A stretch of 41,371 bases of DNA, from the NCBI GenBank assembly GCA_964522605.1, contig CAZFWV010000021.1, positions 1 to 41,371 of the forward strand, read 5' to 3'. Numbering within the stretch: the stretch's first letter is position 1; every line of letters starts with the position of its first letter. Position numbers and translations under genes: made by a program. Under the pieces are notes generated by a model. It saw nothing but the letters and a program-made list of their open reading frames with translations. It was not told the DNA's origin and ran no database searches. This document shows positions 26,088-34,209 of this stretch, piece by piece. This DNA comes from CAVZLD01 sp964522605 (lineage in GTDB: Bacteria > Planctomycetota > Planctomycetia > Pirellulales > Pirellulaceae).

Positions 26088-27329
26088 TCAGACTCCACGT
26101 GCCCTGGGATTCGAACGAAGTCGAGCCAACATGTCGTCGATCATGAACATCGCCAGTTTTTCGCGATCAAAATCTCGTCGTGCAGAGGCGGCTCCGTTGT
26201 GCCCCATTTCGCTGCGCACATCGGGATGGTCGGCCAAGAATCTGATGTTGTCGGCCAGAGCCGATACATCTCCCAGTTTCGAGGAAAGCCCGCAGTGGTT
26301 GTTGCGCAAGTAATCGGCCTGCCATCCTCCGTGATTGATGACGACCGGAAGTCCCAGCGACAAATAGTCGTAGAACTTTGTTGCCGCGTTTGCCTCTAAG
26401 ACAGGAAACGGCGCAATTGTCGAAACGCCGATGTCAGCCTGCCTGAGAACGTTCGGCAATTCACTGCGGATGACTCGAGCCTCAAAATGCACGTTCTTCA
26501 CGTGCAGTTCTTTCGCCAGAGACTGGACTTTCTCTTTTTCGTTACCTCGCCCTACGACAACGCAAGAGATGTCGAGTCGACCCTGGTTCTGCAGAACGTG
26601 CATCGCACGAACGAGCTGGCCGACGTCGTTGACGGTACCGATCGTTCCGGTGTAGTAGACTCTTGTCGAGTCATCCGTCTTGCGTCTCGGATCCGCCACG
26701 AAATCGCGATCGTCGCGGTGCGAGAGATTAATCCCGTTTGGAACGGTGACAACCTTTTGCTCAGGGACGTTATGTGAGCAGACCTGTTCTCGCATTCCAT
26801 CGGAGAATGTATAGATGCATTCTGCGGCCCGATAGATCTGATCGGTGCGTCGATTCAGCCAATTGATGATCAGCGGTGATCGGATGATCTTCATTCCGAT
26901 CGGCACATCGGGCCACACATCGGCGACCTCAAAAAAGAACGGTCGCTTCATCCGCTCTGCCAATTGCCTTCCCAATTCCCCCACGGACAGCGGTGCGGAA
27001 TAGGCCAGCACGACATCGACTTGAGCGAGTTGAGCACCGAGTTTCCGCGCTTTTCGGAAGAACTCGGCAAACGAAACCAAGCGACGTGCGAATCGCATCT
27101 CTTGGCTGTAATGAGTACGAATCACATGAACATCGATCCCATCTTGGCGGAAGTGGTTCGGGTACTTCCCCGAGAATTCGGTGAGCAAGGATTCAGGCAA
27201 TGCGTGATGGCCCGTGATGAATGTGACCTGATGGCCTTGATCGACCCACGTGCGTGCAAACTGCCAGCAGCGATTGTTCCCGGCAACTTCTGGCAGGATG
27301 AGTTCTTGCTGTAGGTAGAGGATATGCAT
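26088..27329 (-). CDS. GT4-family glycosyltransferase (WbuB-like)
   Basis: The 413-aa product is a GT-B fold transferase. The N-terminal domain begins MHILYLQQELILPEVAGNNR with the WbuB-type acceptor site, and the C-terminal GT4 domain has TVPNGINLSHRDD, YTGTIGTVNDVGQLV and the EANAATKFYDYLSLGLPVV donor motif (E-x7-E type). Family members add sugars such as FucNAc or GlcNAc to lipid-linked intermediates. No strong ribosome binding site is seen; it lies 18 bases after the preceding glycosyltransferase gene, so coupling is likely. Confidence 0.9.
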   Translation of the reverse strand: MHILYLQQELILPEVAGNNRCWQFARTWVDQGHQVTFITGHHALPESLLTEFSGKYPNHFRQDGIDVHVIRTHYSQEMRFARRLVSFAEFFRKARKLGAQLAQVDVVLAYSAPLSVGELGRQLAERMKRPFFFEVADVWPDVPIGMKIIRSPLIINWLNRRTDQIYRAAECIYTFSDGMREQVCSHNVPEQKVVTVPNGINLSHRDDRDFVADPRRKTDDSTRVYYTGTIGTVNDVGQLVRAMHVLQNQGRLDISCVVVGRGNEKEKVQSLAKELHVKNVHFEARVIRSELPNVLRQADIGVSTIAPFPVLEANAATKFYDYLSLGLPVVINHGGWQADYLRNNHCGLSSKLGDVSALADNIRFLADHPDVRSEMGHNGAASARRDFDREKLAMFMIDDMLARLRSNPRARGV

Positions 27330-27347
27330 GATTTCGAGGGAGAGACG

Positions 27348-28505
27348 CTATCGCTGGAGGATCCGGTAGTAGAGACTGACTAGTCTCTGATATTCGTTGC
27401 TCCAATTCCAGCGTGATTCAACAAGATGCCGTCCCCGGTGTCCCATCGACTGGGACTCGCCAGGATTGGCCAGAAGTGCCACGATCGCTTTGGCAATCTC
27501 CGCGGGATTGTCTGGATCGGCGAGGATGCCACATTGGGCTTCCTGGATGAAGGCACGCCAGTTCGGAAAGTCGGGAACAACGACCGGGCGGCCCAAGGCC
27601 ATGGACTCAAAGAGCCGATTGGACCGGACATTCTGTGAATTCTCATTATTCGGGTATAGGACGATGGAGGCCACTGATTCCGCGCAGAGAGATAACATCC
27701 GTTCAAACGATATTTGGCCGACGTAATCGACGAATCTCCAAGCGGACGTGGATTTCAGTTCGTGAAAGCGATCCTCATCATGGACCCTCCCTCCCAGGAC
27801 CAATCGAACCGGCTGTTGGGCGTTCACGATTTCGATGGCCTTTGCCGTGTTCATGGCGATCTCGTTCGCTCGAATTCCCCCGAAGTAAACAACGAACGGA
27901 GTCGGATTGGCGGCTTCGTCGGTGGTGTCGACGGAATCACATTGTCGCCCTGACTTGCTAACCCCGCGGATTCTCGCAAGATCGGGGTAATTGTGGATTG
28001 TCTCAATCTTCTCGATCGTCGTGGGCAAAGCGCGCGTGATGTCGTCGCCTGCCGAAACGACGCCGGAAAACCGTGGAAGCGAGAACTGCGACAACGCATG
28101 AACCATCCGGGCGACGAACTTCCGCGCCCAGGCAGGAAGATACGCCTTATCAGCAACATCCACCGTAACGTCTTCATGGACGTCGTACACGACGCTGTAA
28201 TGGAGCAAGCGAAGCAGCAGTGCGAAGGGGATGAACTCCGGATCATGGAAGTGATTGATATCGGCTTGGATCTGCCGCACGGTGCGAAACGCTTGAAGGC
28301 CGTTGAGGGACATACGCCGCAGGCGGCTAGTTCGCTTCGGCAGCGGGTGCAACTCGACCCCCTGCGTGGCGGACCTTTCGGGCCTCAAATCCACTGGCGC
28401 GACGAGGTGCACTTCGTGGCCGTCGTTTGCCAGTGAGACACACATTCGCCGGAAGATCCTGGTATCGTCCCAGGGATGAGCTGTTGTGATATGAGTGATC
28501 CGCAT
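27348..28505 (-). CDS. GT4-family glycosyltransferase
   Basis: The 385-aa product starts MRITHITTAHPWDDTRIFRR, the usual start of this GT4 subgroup, so ATG 28505 was chosen over in-frame starts at 28526 and 28577. A Rossmann-like N half (EVHLVAPVDL, VYDVHEDV) is followed by the GT4 donor domain with YFGGIRANE, LVLGGRVHDE and RLFESMALGRPVVVPDF. It is the first gene of the GT4-GT4-sulfotransferase operon. The 361-base region upstream (28506-28866) is shared with the transposase gene and carries two AGACACAGACC repeats. Confidence 0.88.
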   Translation of the reverse strand: MRITHITTAHPWDDTRIFRRMCVSLANDGHEVHLVAPVDLRPERSATQGVELHPLPKRTSRLRRMSLNGLQAFRTVRQIQADINHFHDPEFIPFALLLRLLHYSVVYDVHEDVTVDVADKAYLPAWARKFVARMVHALSQFSLPRFSGVVSAGDDITRALPTTIEKIETIHNYPDLARIRGVSKSGRQCDSVDTTDEAANPTPFVVYFGGIRANEIAMNTAKAIEIVNAQQPVRLVLGGRVHDEDRFHELKSTSAWRFVDYVGQISFERMLSLCAESVASIVLYPNNENSQNVRSNRLFESMALGRPVVVPDFPNWRAFIQEAQCGILADPDNPAEIAKAIVALLANPGESQSMGHRGRHLVESRWNWSNEYQRLVSLYYRILQR

Positions 28506-28621
28506 CTGACCGTTGATTCCCACCATCCCGCGACTCAGGCGCCCCTCAGCAACAACATCGGCCCCATCACTCCCCACCCCCCACCGTAACCCTATCTATA
28601 GATACGTCGCCCCCAGTACCA

Positions 28622-28632
28622 AGACACAGACC
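28622..28632 (+). repeat. AGACACAGACC element 1
   Basis: This is an exact AGACACAGACC followed by TCGTTCGGG. It lies upstream of the RAYT transposase gene and is one of at least eight related copies within 28.6-32.7 kb. Confidence 0.7.
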
Positions 28633-28718
28633 TCGTTCGGGCAAGACGGGTAAACAGGGGGGGCGGGCACTGGGCACGACAACACAACGACACGACGAAG
28701 AACCAACAATCGGGAACA

Positions 28719-28729
28719 AGACACAGACC
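28719..28729 (+). repeat. AGACACAGACC element 2
   Basis: This exact core is followed by TCGTGGAGGAAAAC, so that CCTC-GTG-GAGG can fold as a short hairpin directly after AGACACAGA. It lies 97 bases from element 1 in the same orientation. A conserved 5' word followed by a small palindrome is the layout of REP sequences used by RAYTs. Confidence 0.7.
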
Positions 28730-28799
28730 TCGTGGAGGAAAACTAAGCAGACTATGGAAGTTGTATTGAACCCAGGTTGCGGTGGGTATTGCCAGGGGG

Positions 28800-28838
28800 T
28801 TGCCAGAATAGCGGGAGGCATGTATACATATGTACATG
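28800..28838 (+). promoter_or_regulatory. Likely promoter of the RAYT gene, with a palindrome over its -10 box
   Basis: TTGCCA (28800-28805), a 17-base spacer and TATACA (28823-28828) form a good sigma-70-type promoter about 40 bases before the transposase start. CATGTA (28819-28824) and TACATG (28833-28838) form an inverted repeat with an 8-base spacer over the -10 box, so a repressor could bind there. Confidence 0.5.
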
Positions 28839-28866
28839 TTCTGTATTAGGTTCTGGAGGATCTGCC

Positions 28867-29922
28867 ATGCCCGCTAAGCCCAGGTCATCCGTGTTCGATC
28901 CGGACGTGGTCGGAGTCTATCACTGTTGGAATCGACTCGTTCGACAGCGCCATCTGTTCGGCTGGGATGCCCTGACGGGCAGAGATTTCAGTTACCGCAA
29001 AGACTGGGTCCGAAATCGCTTTCGGGAACTAGCCGGTAAGATGGCAATCGAAGTCCTCGATTACGCCATTTTGGATAATCATCTGCACGTCGTCCTCCGC
29101 AATCGCCCGGATCTCGTCGCGACGTGGTCCGACGACGAGATCGCGAGGCGTTGGTGGTTTGTGTGTCCGGACCGGCGCAACGACGACGGCTCAATCCCCG
29201 AGCCGAAGCCGTGTGAAATCGCCTTACTCCTACCGAACGTCGACGAATATCGCTCACGGCTCTCCGATATCTCTTGGATGATGCGCCTCGCTTGTCAGCC
29301 GATTGCGCTACGTGCGAACAAGGAGGACGGAGTGGAGGGGCGTTTCTTTGCCAAGCGATTTGACTGTCGACGGCTGAAGACGGAGGCCGACATCCTGAAC
29401 TGCAGTCTCTACGTGGACCTGAATTGGATTCGCGCGGGTTTGGCCAGTTCGCCAGAGACCTCACAGTTTACATCCGCTTTCGATCGGATTCAGGCTCGCT
29501 GGCAACGAGTTCGGCGAGAAATGAACCCTTCAACGGCGGCACAGTTACCGCCGCCCGCGGACGACTGGCTTGCGCCGATTTTCCTGGACGAACGATCTGA
29601 GGTGCCGGCGATTTCGGCGACCAGCCACGACATGTCGGGGCGCGAGTTCCATAACAAGAATCTGGCAAATCCAATTGGCTCGGCACGATTGTCAGACAAG
29701 GGTTTCTTACCAATCACGACGGACCAGTATTTGTCGTTGCTGGATGCGGTAGGCCGGATCATTCGGCGAGGCGCGCGAGGGCGCATTCCAGCCCACTTGC
29801 CTCCAATCCTCCAGCGACTGGGCCTTGAGCCTCAACCATGGCTGAATTCGCTGCTTAAGCGTTTTCGTCCTGGACTCCGTTGTAGGGCTCATCCACCGCC
29901 GTTACCTGCGTGTCATATCTGA
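28867..29922 (+). CDS. REP-associated tyrosine transposase (RAYT), Y1/HUH family
   Basis: The 351-aa product starts MPAKPRSSVFDPDVVGVYHC, the typical N terminus of the long RAYT-like transposases. The HUH site is His72 and His74 in DNHLHVVL. The catalytic tyrosine is likely Tyr182 in LYVDLNWIRAGL, where most relatives have NPIRAG. The middle segment LSDISWMMRLACQPIALRAN and GRFFAKRF are also family-typical. RAYTs are single-copy, domesticated IS200/IS605 relatives that cut single-stranded REP hairpins. ATG 28867 has GGAGGA 6 bases upstream and is preferred over an ATG at 28777. At 351 aa it is about twice the length of E. coli TnpA-REP. AGACACAGACC elements lie on both sides and are the likely substrate. 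No terminal inverted repeats of a classic IS were seen. Confidence 0.85.
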   Translation: MPAKPRSSVFDPDVVGVYHCWNRLVRQRHLFGWDALTGRDFSYRKDWVRNRFRELAGKMAIEVLDYAILDNHLHVVLRNRPDLVATWSDDEIARRWWFVCPDRRNDDGSIPEPKPCEIALLLPNVDEYRSRLSDISWMMRLACQPIALRANKEDGVEGRFFAKRFDCRRLKTEADILNCSLYVDLNWIRAGLASSPETSQFTSAFDRIQARWQRVRREMNPSTAAQLPPPADDWLAPIFLDERSEVPAISATSHDMSGREFHNKNLANPIGSARLSDKGFLPITTDQYLSLLDAVGRIIRRGARGRIPAHLPPILQRLGLEPQPWLNSLLKRFRPGLRCRAHPPPLPACHI

Positions 29923-30117
29923 GAGAGCGCGTGGTGCCAACCGATCGATCGCTTGGGTAACACCTGCGTTATGCGCGGGTAACTGGCTTTGCCGCTGCCG
30001 ATCCGCAATTCTTCTGCTCCGGAGCCGATCATCGGCCGTCTGGAGACGGTTCAGACGGACTTGCTGACCTTTTCAAGCCATCCTCCGGCCTGCATTTGCT
30101 TCCTCGGCGGAACTCCC

Positions 30118-30142
30118 CCTGAAAGAAGACACAGACCGCATG
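30118..30142 (+). repeat. 25-mer with AGACACAGACC element 3, left edge of the assembly gap
   Basis: The 25 bases before the N run are identical to the 25 bases after it (30243-30267). They contain an AGACACAGACC core (30127-30137) followed by GCATG. Confidence 0.85.
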
Positions 30143-30242
30143 NNNNNNNNNNNNNNNNNNNNNNNNNNNNNNNNNNNNNNNNNNNNNNNNNNNNNNNNNN
30201 NNNNNNNNNNNNNNNNNNNNNNNNNNNNNNNNNNNNNNNNNN
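30143..30242. other. Assembly gap (100 N)
   Basis: Exactly 100 unknown bases, the usual placeholder for a gap of unknown size. Both edges end in the same 25-mer, so the gap is either a tandem repeat array or two contigs that really overlap. ORFs drawn across it are artefacts. The surrounding stretch 29923-30519 shows no gene. Confidence 0.95.
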
Positions 30243-30397
30243 CCTGAAAGAAGACACAGACCGCATGGAGAAAAGCTGAGAGGCTTGGGTAGCGCGTTGT
30301 TTTTGAACTCAACCGCAGAGTTGGCAGGATCGTCTGGGACCCGCGCTATCTTGAGAATCCTCTGCACTCTCGGTCTCTCTCGTTGAAGTCTGTGTCT
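30243..30397. repeat. AGACACAGAC unit: elements 4 (+) and 5 (-) facing each other
   Basis: Element 4 (30252-30262, plus, AGACACAGACC, followed by GCATGGAGAAAAGC) and element 5 (30387-30397, minus, AGACACAGACT) bound a 146-bp unit. The terminal ~28 bases of element 5 resemble the matching end of the unit at 32586-32735 (about 23 of 28 positions). Element 5 also lies in a hairpin GTTGAAG/CTTCAAC (30383-30389 with 30401-30407). Confidence 0.6.
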
Positions 30398-30519
30398 TCC
30401 CTTCAACTTTTCCCTGCGGCCTTCGCTGCGGAGTGGTAAGATGTCCGTTTATTCAAAGCGAAAGCTTCTGCCAAAAGCCGCTGGACGCGACTGACTGTGC
30501 GATCGATTTGAGGCCGTAA

Positions 30520-32322
30520 ATGTCAACAACACCAAATCCACTCCGCTCTGGACAGGATATCGTGAACCGCACGTTTCATCCGCTGCAAATTATCTTTCTG
30601 CTGATCATGCTTTTCCGTCGTGACCCGACTTTGTTGCTGGCGGAGCCATTCGTGGTTGAGATCCGTGTCGACGCGAATTCGGATGTCGGCGAACTGAAGC
30701 CGATCTGGCGATTTTTCGGTGCCGATGAGCCAAACTACGCCTACATGCCCAATGGCAGAAAGCTACTCAGTGAATTGGGATCCCTTGCTCCCCGGCAAGT
30801 CTATTTTCGCGCACATAATCTCCTTTGTTCCGGCAACGGCACACCTGCACTTAAATGGGGCTCAACGGGGGTTTACACGGAAAATGCCGAGGGCGAACCC
30901 ATTTACAACTGGACGATCATGGATCGCATCTTTGATACGTACCTCGCCGCCGGTGTTAGGCCTTACGCGCAGATCGGCTTCATGCCCCAGGCACTGTCGG
31001 TCCATCCTGAACCGTACCAGCACGATTGGAGGCCAGGCGACGATTACGAACGCATCTATACCGGATGGGCCTATCCTCCGAAGGACTATAAGAAGTGGGA
31101 AGACCTGGTGTATGAGTGGGTCAAGCACTCGATCGAGCGGTATGGTGAAGAAGAGGTTAAGACTTGGTATTGGGAGGTTTGGAACGAGCCCGACATCGGC
31201 TACTGGCAAGGTCGGCCTCGCAGCGAGACCTTTTTCCGTCTGCATGATCACGCCATTGCCGGTGTGAAACGAGCCTTGCCGACGGCAAAAGTGGGCGGGC
31301 CGGATGCTGCCTACGATGGTCAGTTCATACGCGCATTTCTTGAACATTGCCTTAGAGGGACCAACAACGCGACGGGCAAGAAGGGCACGCCAATGGACTT
31401 CGTTGCGTTCCATGCGAAGGGGAGCCCGAAGATTCTCGCCCGCAACGGCGCAGACGGTGGCCACGTCCGGATGGGGATGGGGCAGCACTTGCGCGCCATT
31501 GAGAACTCGATGCGCATCATCGCGTCGTTTCCCGAGCTAAAGCAGATACCGATCGTGATTGGCGAATCGGACCCGGACGGATGTGCGGCATGTCGGGCAG
31601 TGGAATATCCAGAGTATGGCTATCGCAACAAGTCGCAATTTGCTGCCTACACGGCCGCCAGCTTTGCCCGCAAAAACGAGTTAGCGGACCGCAATGGTGT
31701 GAACCTCGAAGGGGCTCTGACTTGGTCATTCACGTTCGAAGATCAACCGCTCTTCGCCGGTCTCCGAGCATTAGCCACCGGTGGAATCGACAAGCCAGTT
31801 CTCAACACGTTCCGCATGTTTGCCAAGATGGGCGGCCGAAGGCTTACCGTCCAAAGCAGTCATGGGTACACAGTGGATGAGATCATGGGGCGCAGCCACG
31901 AGACTCCAAATTCAAGTCTTCGACAACCTGACGTTACCGGCCAGGCCGATGTCCACGGATTGGCGAGCCGCAACGATCAGCAACTGGCTGTGCTAGTATG
32001 GCACTACCACGCGGATGATATCCCAGGAAACGATGCTGCCATCAAACTGACACTCGAGCGCCTTCCGGGGGATCTCGGTATGGCGTTCCTCGAACATTTC
32101 CGCATCGATGATTCCCACAGCAACGCGTTTACTGTATGGCAGCGGATGGGTTCCCCACAGAATCCAACGCCTGAGCAGTTGGCTGAACTCGTGCAATCGG
32201 GCAAACTTACTCGATTCCAGCCGGCTCGCACTGTCACCTGGGAAGGCAACGATTTGACGATCCGGTTCCAACTTCCGCGCCAGGGTGTCTCTCTCTTGAC
32301 GCTCCAATTGTTGGCACCATGA
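30520..32322 (+). CDS. Secreted GH39-like glycoside hydrolase
   Basis: The 600-aa product has a late signal sequence (hydrophobic about 22-41). A TIM-barrel GH39 domain follows, with acid/base Glu223 in WYWEVWNEPDIGYW and nucleophile Glu349 in IPIVIGESDPDG; the 126-residue spacing is close to that of known GH39 xylosidases. A C-terminal beta domain (about 480-600) is present. GH39 enzymes are beta-xylosidases, alpha-L-iduronidases or related; which one applies is undecided. GAGG lies about 8 bases before the ATG. The gene sits between two AGACACAGAC repeat units, so it may have been carried or bracketed by them. Confidence 0.87.
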   Translation: MSTTPNPLRSGQDIVNRTFHPLQIIFLLIMLFRRDPTLLLAEPFVVEIRVDANSDVGELKPIWRFFGADEPNYAYMPNGRKLLSELGSLAPRQVYFRAHNLLCSGNGTPALKWGSTGVYTENAEGEPIYNWTIMDRIFDTYLAAGVRPYAQIGFMPQALSVHPEPYQHDWRPGDDYERIYTGWAYPPKDYKKWEDLVYEWVKHSIERYGEEEVKTWYWEVWNEPDIGYWQGRPRSETFFRLHDHAIAGVKRALPTAKVGGPDAAYDGQFIRAFLEHCLRGTNNATGKKGTPMDFVAFHAKGSPKILARNGADGGHVRMGMGQHLRAIENSMRIIASFPELKQIPIVIGESDPDGCAACRAVEYPEYGYRNKSQFAAYTAASFARKNELADRNGVNLEGALTWSFTFEDQPLFAGLRALATGGIDKPVLNTFRMFAKMGGRRLTVQSSHGYTVDEIMGRSHETPNSSLRQPDVTGQADVHGLASRNDQQLAVLVWHYHADDIPGNDAAIKLTLERLPGDLGMAFLEHFRIDDSHSNAFTVWQRMGSPQNPTPEQLAELVQSGKLTRFQPARTVTWEGNDLTIRFQLPRQGVSLLTLQLLAP

Positions 32323-32570
32323 TTGCGCCGGACTGTCGAATGACGGCCGCGCAGTCGAGGGACCAGCATGGTCAGCGGGAATGTCAAGGATTTCTTTCTT
32401 GCTGTGCCTCTCGAGATTCACTTACGGCGCAGCGGTCAAGGGGTCCGTACGGCAGCAAGACGCCCGACGATCGGACCTGCTCTGTCAGTGATCGGGTCAA
32501 GCCAGCCACACTTCGGATCGAGTGATACCAGCCATTGAATAAGGACGTTACAGCGGTTCCGCTTTCAGCA

Positions 32571-32735
32571 ACACAGACCCGGAGGAGACACAGACCCGAA
32601 GGAGAAAGACTGGGGGGAATGGGAGGCTATTTGGCCGGTCAGCGTAACGGCCCAGGCTGAAGGGTGCCCAGGATCCATTCGTAAGCCCCTCTGGTGTCCT
32701 GAAGTACCCAGTCTACCTCGTCGAGGTCTGTGTCT
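32571..32735. repeat. AGACACAGAC unit: elements 6 and 7 (+) and 8 (-)
   Basis: Elements 6 (32571-32579, ACACAGACC) and 7 (32586-32596, AGACACAGACC) lie in tandem 15 bases apart. Element 8 (32725-32735) faces them on the minus strand, so elements 7 and 8 bound a 150-bp unit. Element 8 is followed on its own strand by TCGACGAGG, giving the palindrome ACCTCG-A-CGAGGT. The gap 32323-32777 shows no gene. Confidence 0.6.
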
Positions 32736-32777
32736 TGCTTTCGAGATTCAGTTGGGAGCAAAGGGGACGATCTTGCG

Positions 32778-34142
32778 CTAGTGCGATCGAATGGCTGGAT
32801 TCGGCCAGTCGGGATGAGGCGTTCGTGCTGCACTCATCATGTCAACCGCCTTGTCGACAAGCTCAGGGTGGTCTTCGGCAAGGTTGTTGGTTTCGCCTAG
32901 ATCCTCCGAAAGATCGTACAACTCGACCTCACCGCCCTGCTGCGGACGCACGGCCTTCCAATCGGCCCATCGGATCGCCTGGATGTGCTCCCGACCTTCA
33001 TGTAGTTCCCAGTAGAAGTAATCCCGCTTCGGTGCGGGACCGCCCTGCAGAAATTCAACCAGTGAATGTCCGTCCGGCTCAAAGCCGCTTGGAATTCTCG
33101 CCTGCGCGAGTTCCGCGAATGTCGGCAGCAGGTCCCAGAATGCCCATGGTTCTTCGGTCACCCGACCGGCGGGCACCGTCCCGGGCCACCATGCGAAGGC
33201 AGCTTGACGGAGGGCCCCCTCATACATGCCTCGCTTGTAGCCGCGAAGCTTGCCATCCATCGCCTGGTTGAAACGTTTCCCGATTTCTGTATTCGGATTA
33301 AATGAGGAGCCATTGTCACCCGAGAAGATCAGCAGTGTATTCTCCGCGATTCCCTTCTTCCTGAGCAGGTCGACAAGTTGACCGAGATCCGAATCGAGCC
33401 GAGTCACCATCGCCGCGTAGTTCTTCTCCGTCTCGGTCCACGGTTTGTCCGCATAGATGCCTTGGTCATCGATTTCGAACTTACCGTGCGGCAGTGTTAC
33501 TGCGTAAAAGAGAAAGAAGGGGCCTTTGGAATTCTGGTCAATCCATCGTAAAACTTCTTGTTGAATCAGTTCCTGAGCGTAGACTCGTTTCGCACCGCCG
33601 GCATTTTCCGGGATCTCGAAGCGCTGGTCATCGTTGTAGAGATAGGTTGGGAAGTAACTGTGTGCATGACGCTGGCAGTTGTACCCGAAGAAGTGATCAA
33701 TGCCGTTCTTTAAAGGACTGCCTGACGTATCGAACATTCCCATGCCCCACTTACCCATTGTTGCCGTCTTATATCCGGCCGTTTTCAGGATTTTTCCGAC
33801 CGTTACCGTTCCCTCGGGCAGAGGCCGCTGTCCTTCTGGTTGAATCTCGCGATTGGCTCGCGTGGGACAATGCCCCGTGTGAAGTCCGGTGAAGAAAGAA
33901 GACCGTGCCGGAGCGCAGACGCTTGTTCCGGTGTAAGCCGCCAGATACCTCGTTCCTTCGCGACACAGCCGATCCAGATTGGGTGTCTGAATCTGTTTCT
34001 GCCCATACGCTCCCAGATCACCTTGGGCAACATCGTCCGAGAGAACAAAAATTAAGTTCGGTTTGTCGGCAGCCGCGACGATTCCCATTTGCGTCGAGAT
34101 GACAGTCAAAAGACATAGGATCAATGCACGTAAAGTCCGCAT
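32778..34142 (-). CDS. Secreted S1-family sulfatase
   Basis: The 454-aa product has a signal peptide (about 1-25), metal ligands in FVLSDDVAQGD and the formylglycine motif SVCAPARSSFFTG with Cys76. MGKWGMGMFD and FSGDNGSSFNP complete the active site. It is a compact sulfatase without the C-terminal extension of the one at 17413. ATG 34142 has CAGGAGAG upstream; the in-frame ATG at 34223 would overlap the preceding gene and is rejected. It is the third gene of the OxyR operon, 67 bases after the DUF5107 gene. The sulfated substrate is unknown. Confidence 0.93.
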   Translation of the reverse strand: MRTLRALILCLLTVISTQMGIVAAADKPNLIFVLSDDVAQGDLGAYGQKQIQTPNLDRLCREGTRYLAAYTGTSVCAPARSSFFTGLHTGHCPTRANREIQPEGQRPLPEGTVTVGKILKTAGYKTATMGKWGMGMFDTSGSPLKNGIDHFFGYNCQRHAHSYFPTYLYNDDQRFEIPENAGGAKRVYAQELIQQEVLRWIDQNSKGPFFLFYAVTLPHGKFEIDDQGIYADKPWTETEKNYAAMVTRLDSDLGQLVDLLRKKGIAENTLLIFSGDNGSSFNPNTEIGKRFNQAMDGKLRGYKRGMYEGALRQAAFAWWPGTVPAGRVTEEPWAFWDLLPTFAELAQARIPSGFEPDGHSLVEFLQGGPAPKRDYFYWELHEGREHIQAIRWADWKAVRPQQGGEVELYDLSEDLGETNNLAEDHPELVDKAVDMMSAARTPHPDWPNPAIRSH

Positions 34143-34209
34143 GTTGACTCTCCTGAGATTCACGTCGGAGTCCGGATCATGAGCGTTCGCGGGAACAGGG
34201 GCCCGCACG

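Noticed and set aside
29989..30406. ORFs crossing the N run
   Set aside because: They are open only because unknown bases contain no stop codons.
28622..32735. AGACACAGACC repeats as a CRISPR array
   Set aside because: Spacing is irregular (15 to about 2200 bases), both orientations occur, the core is only 11 bases and no cas gene is near.
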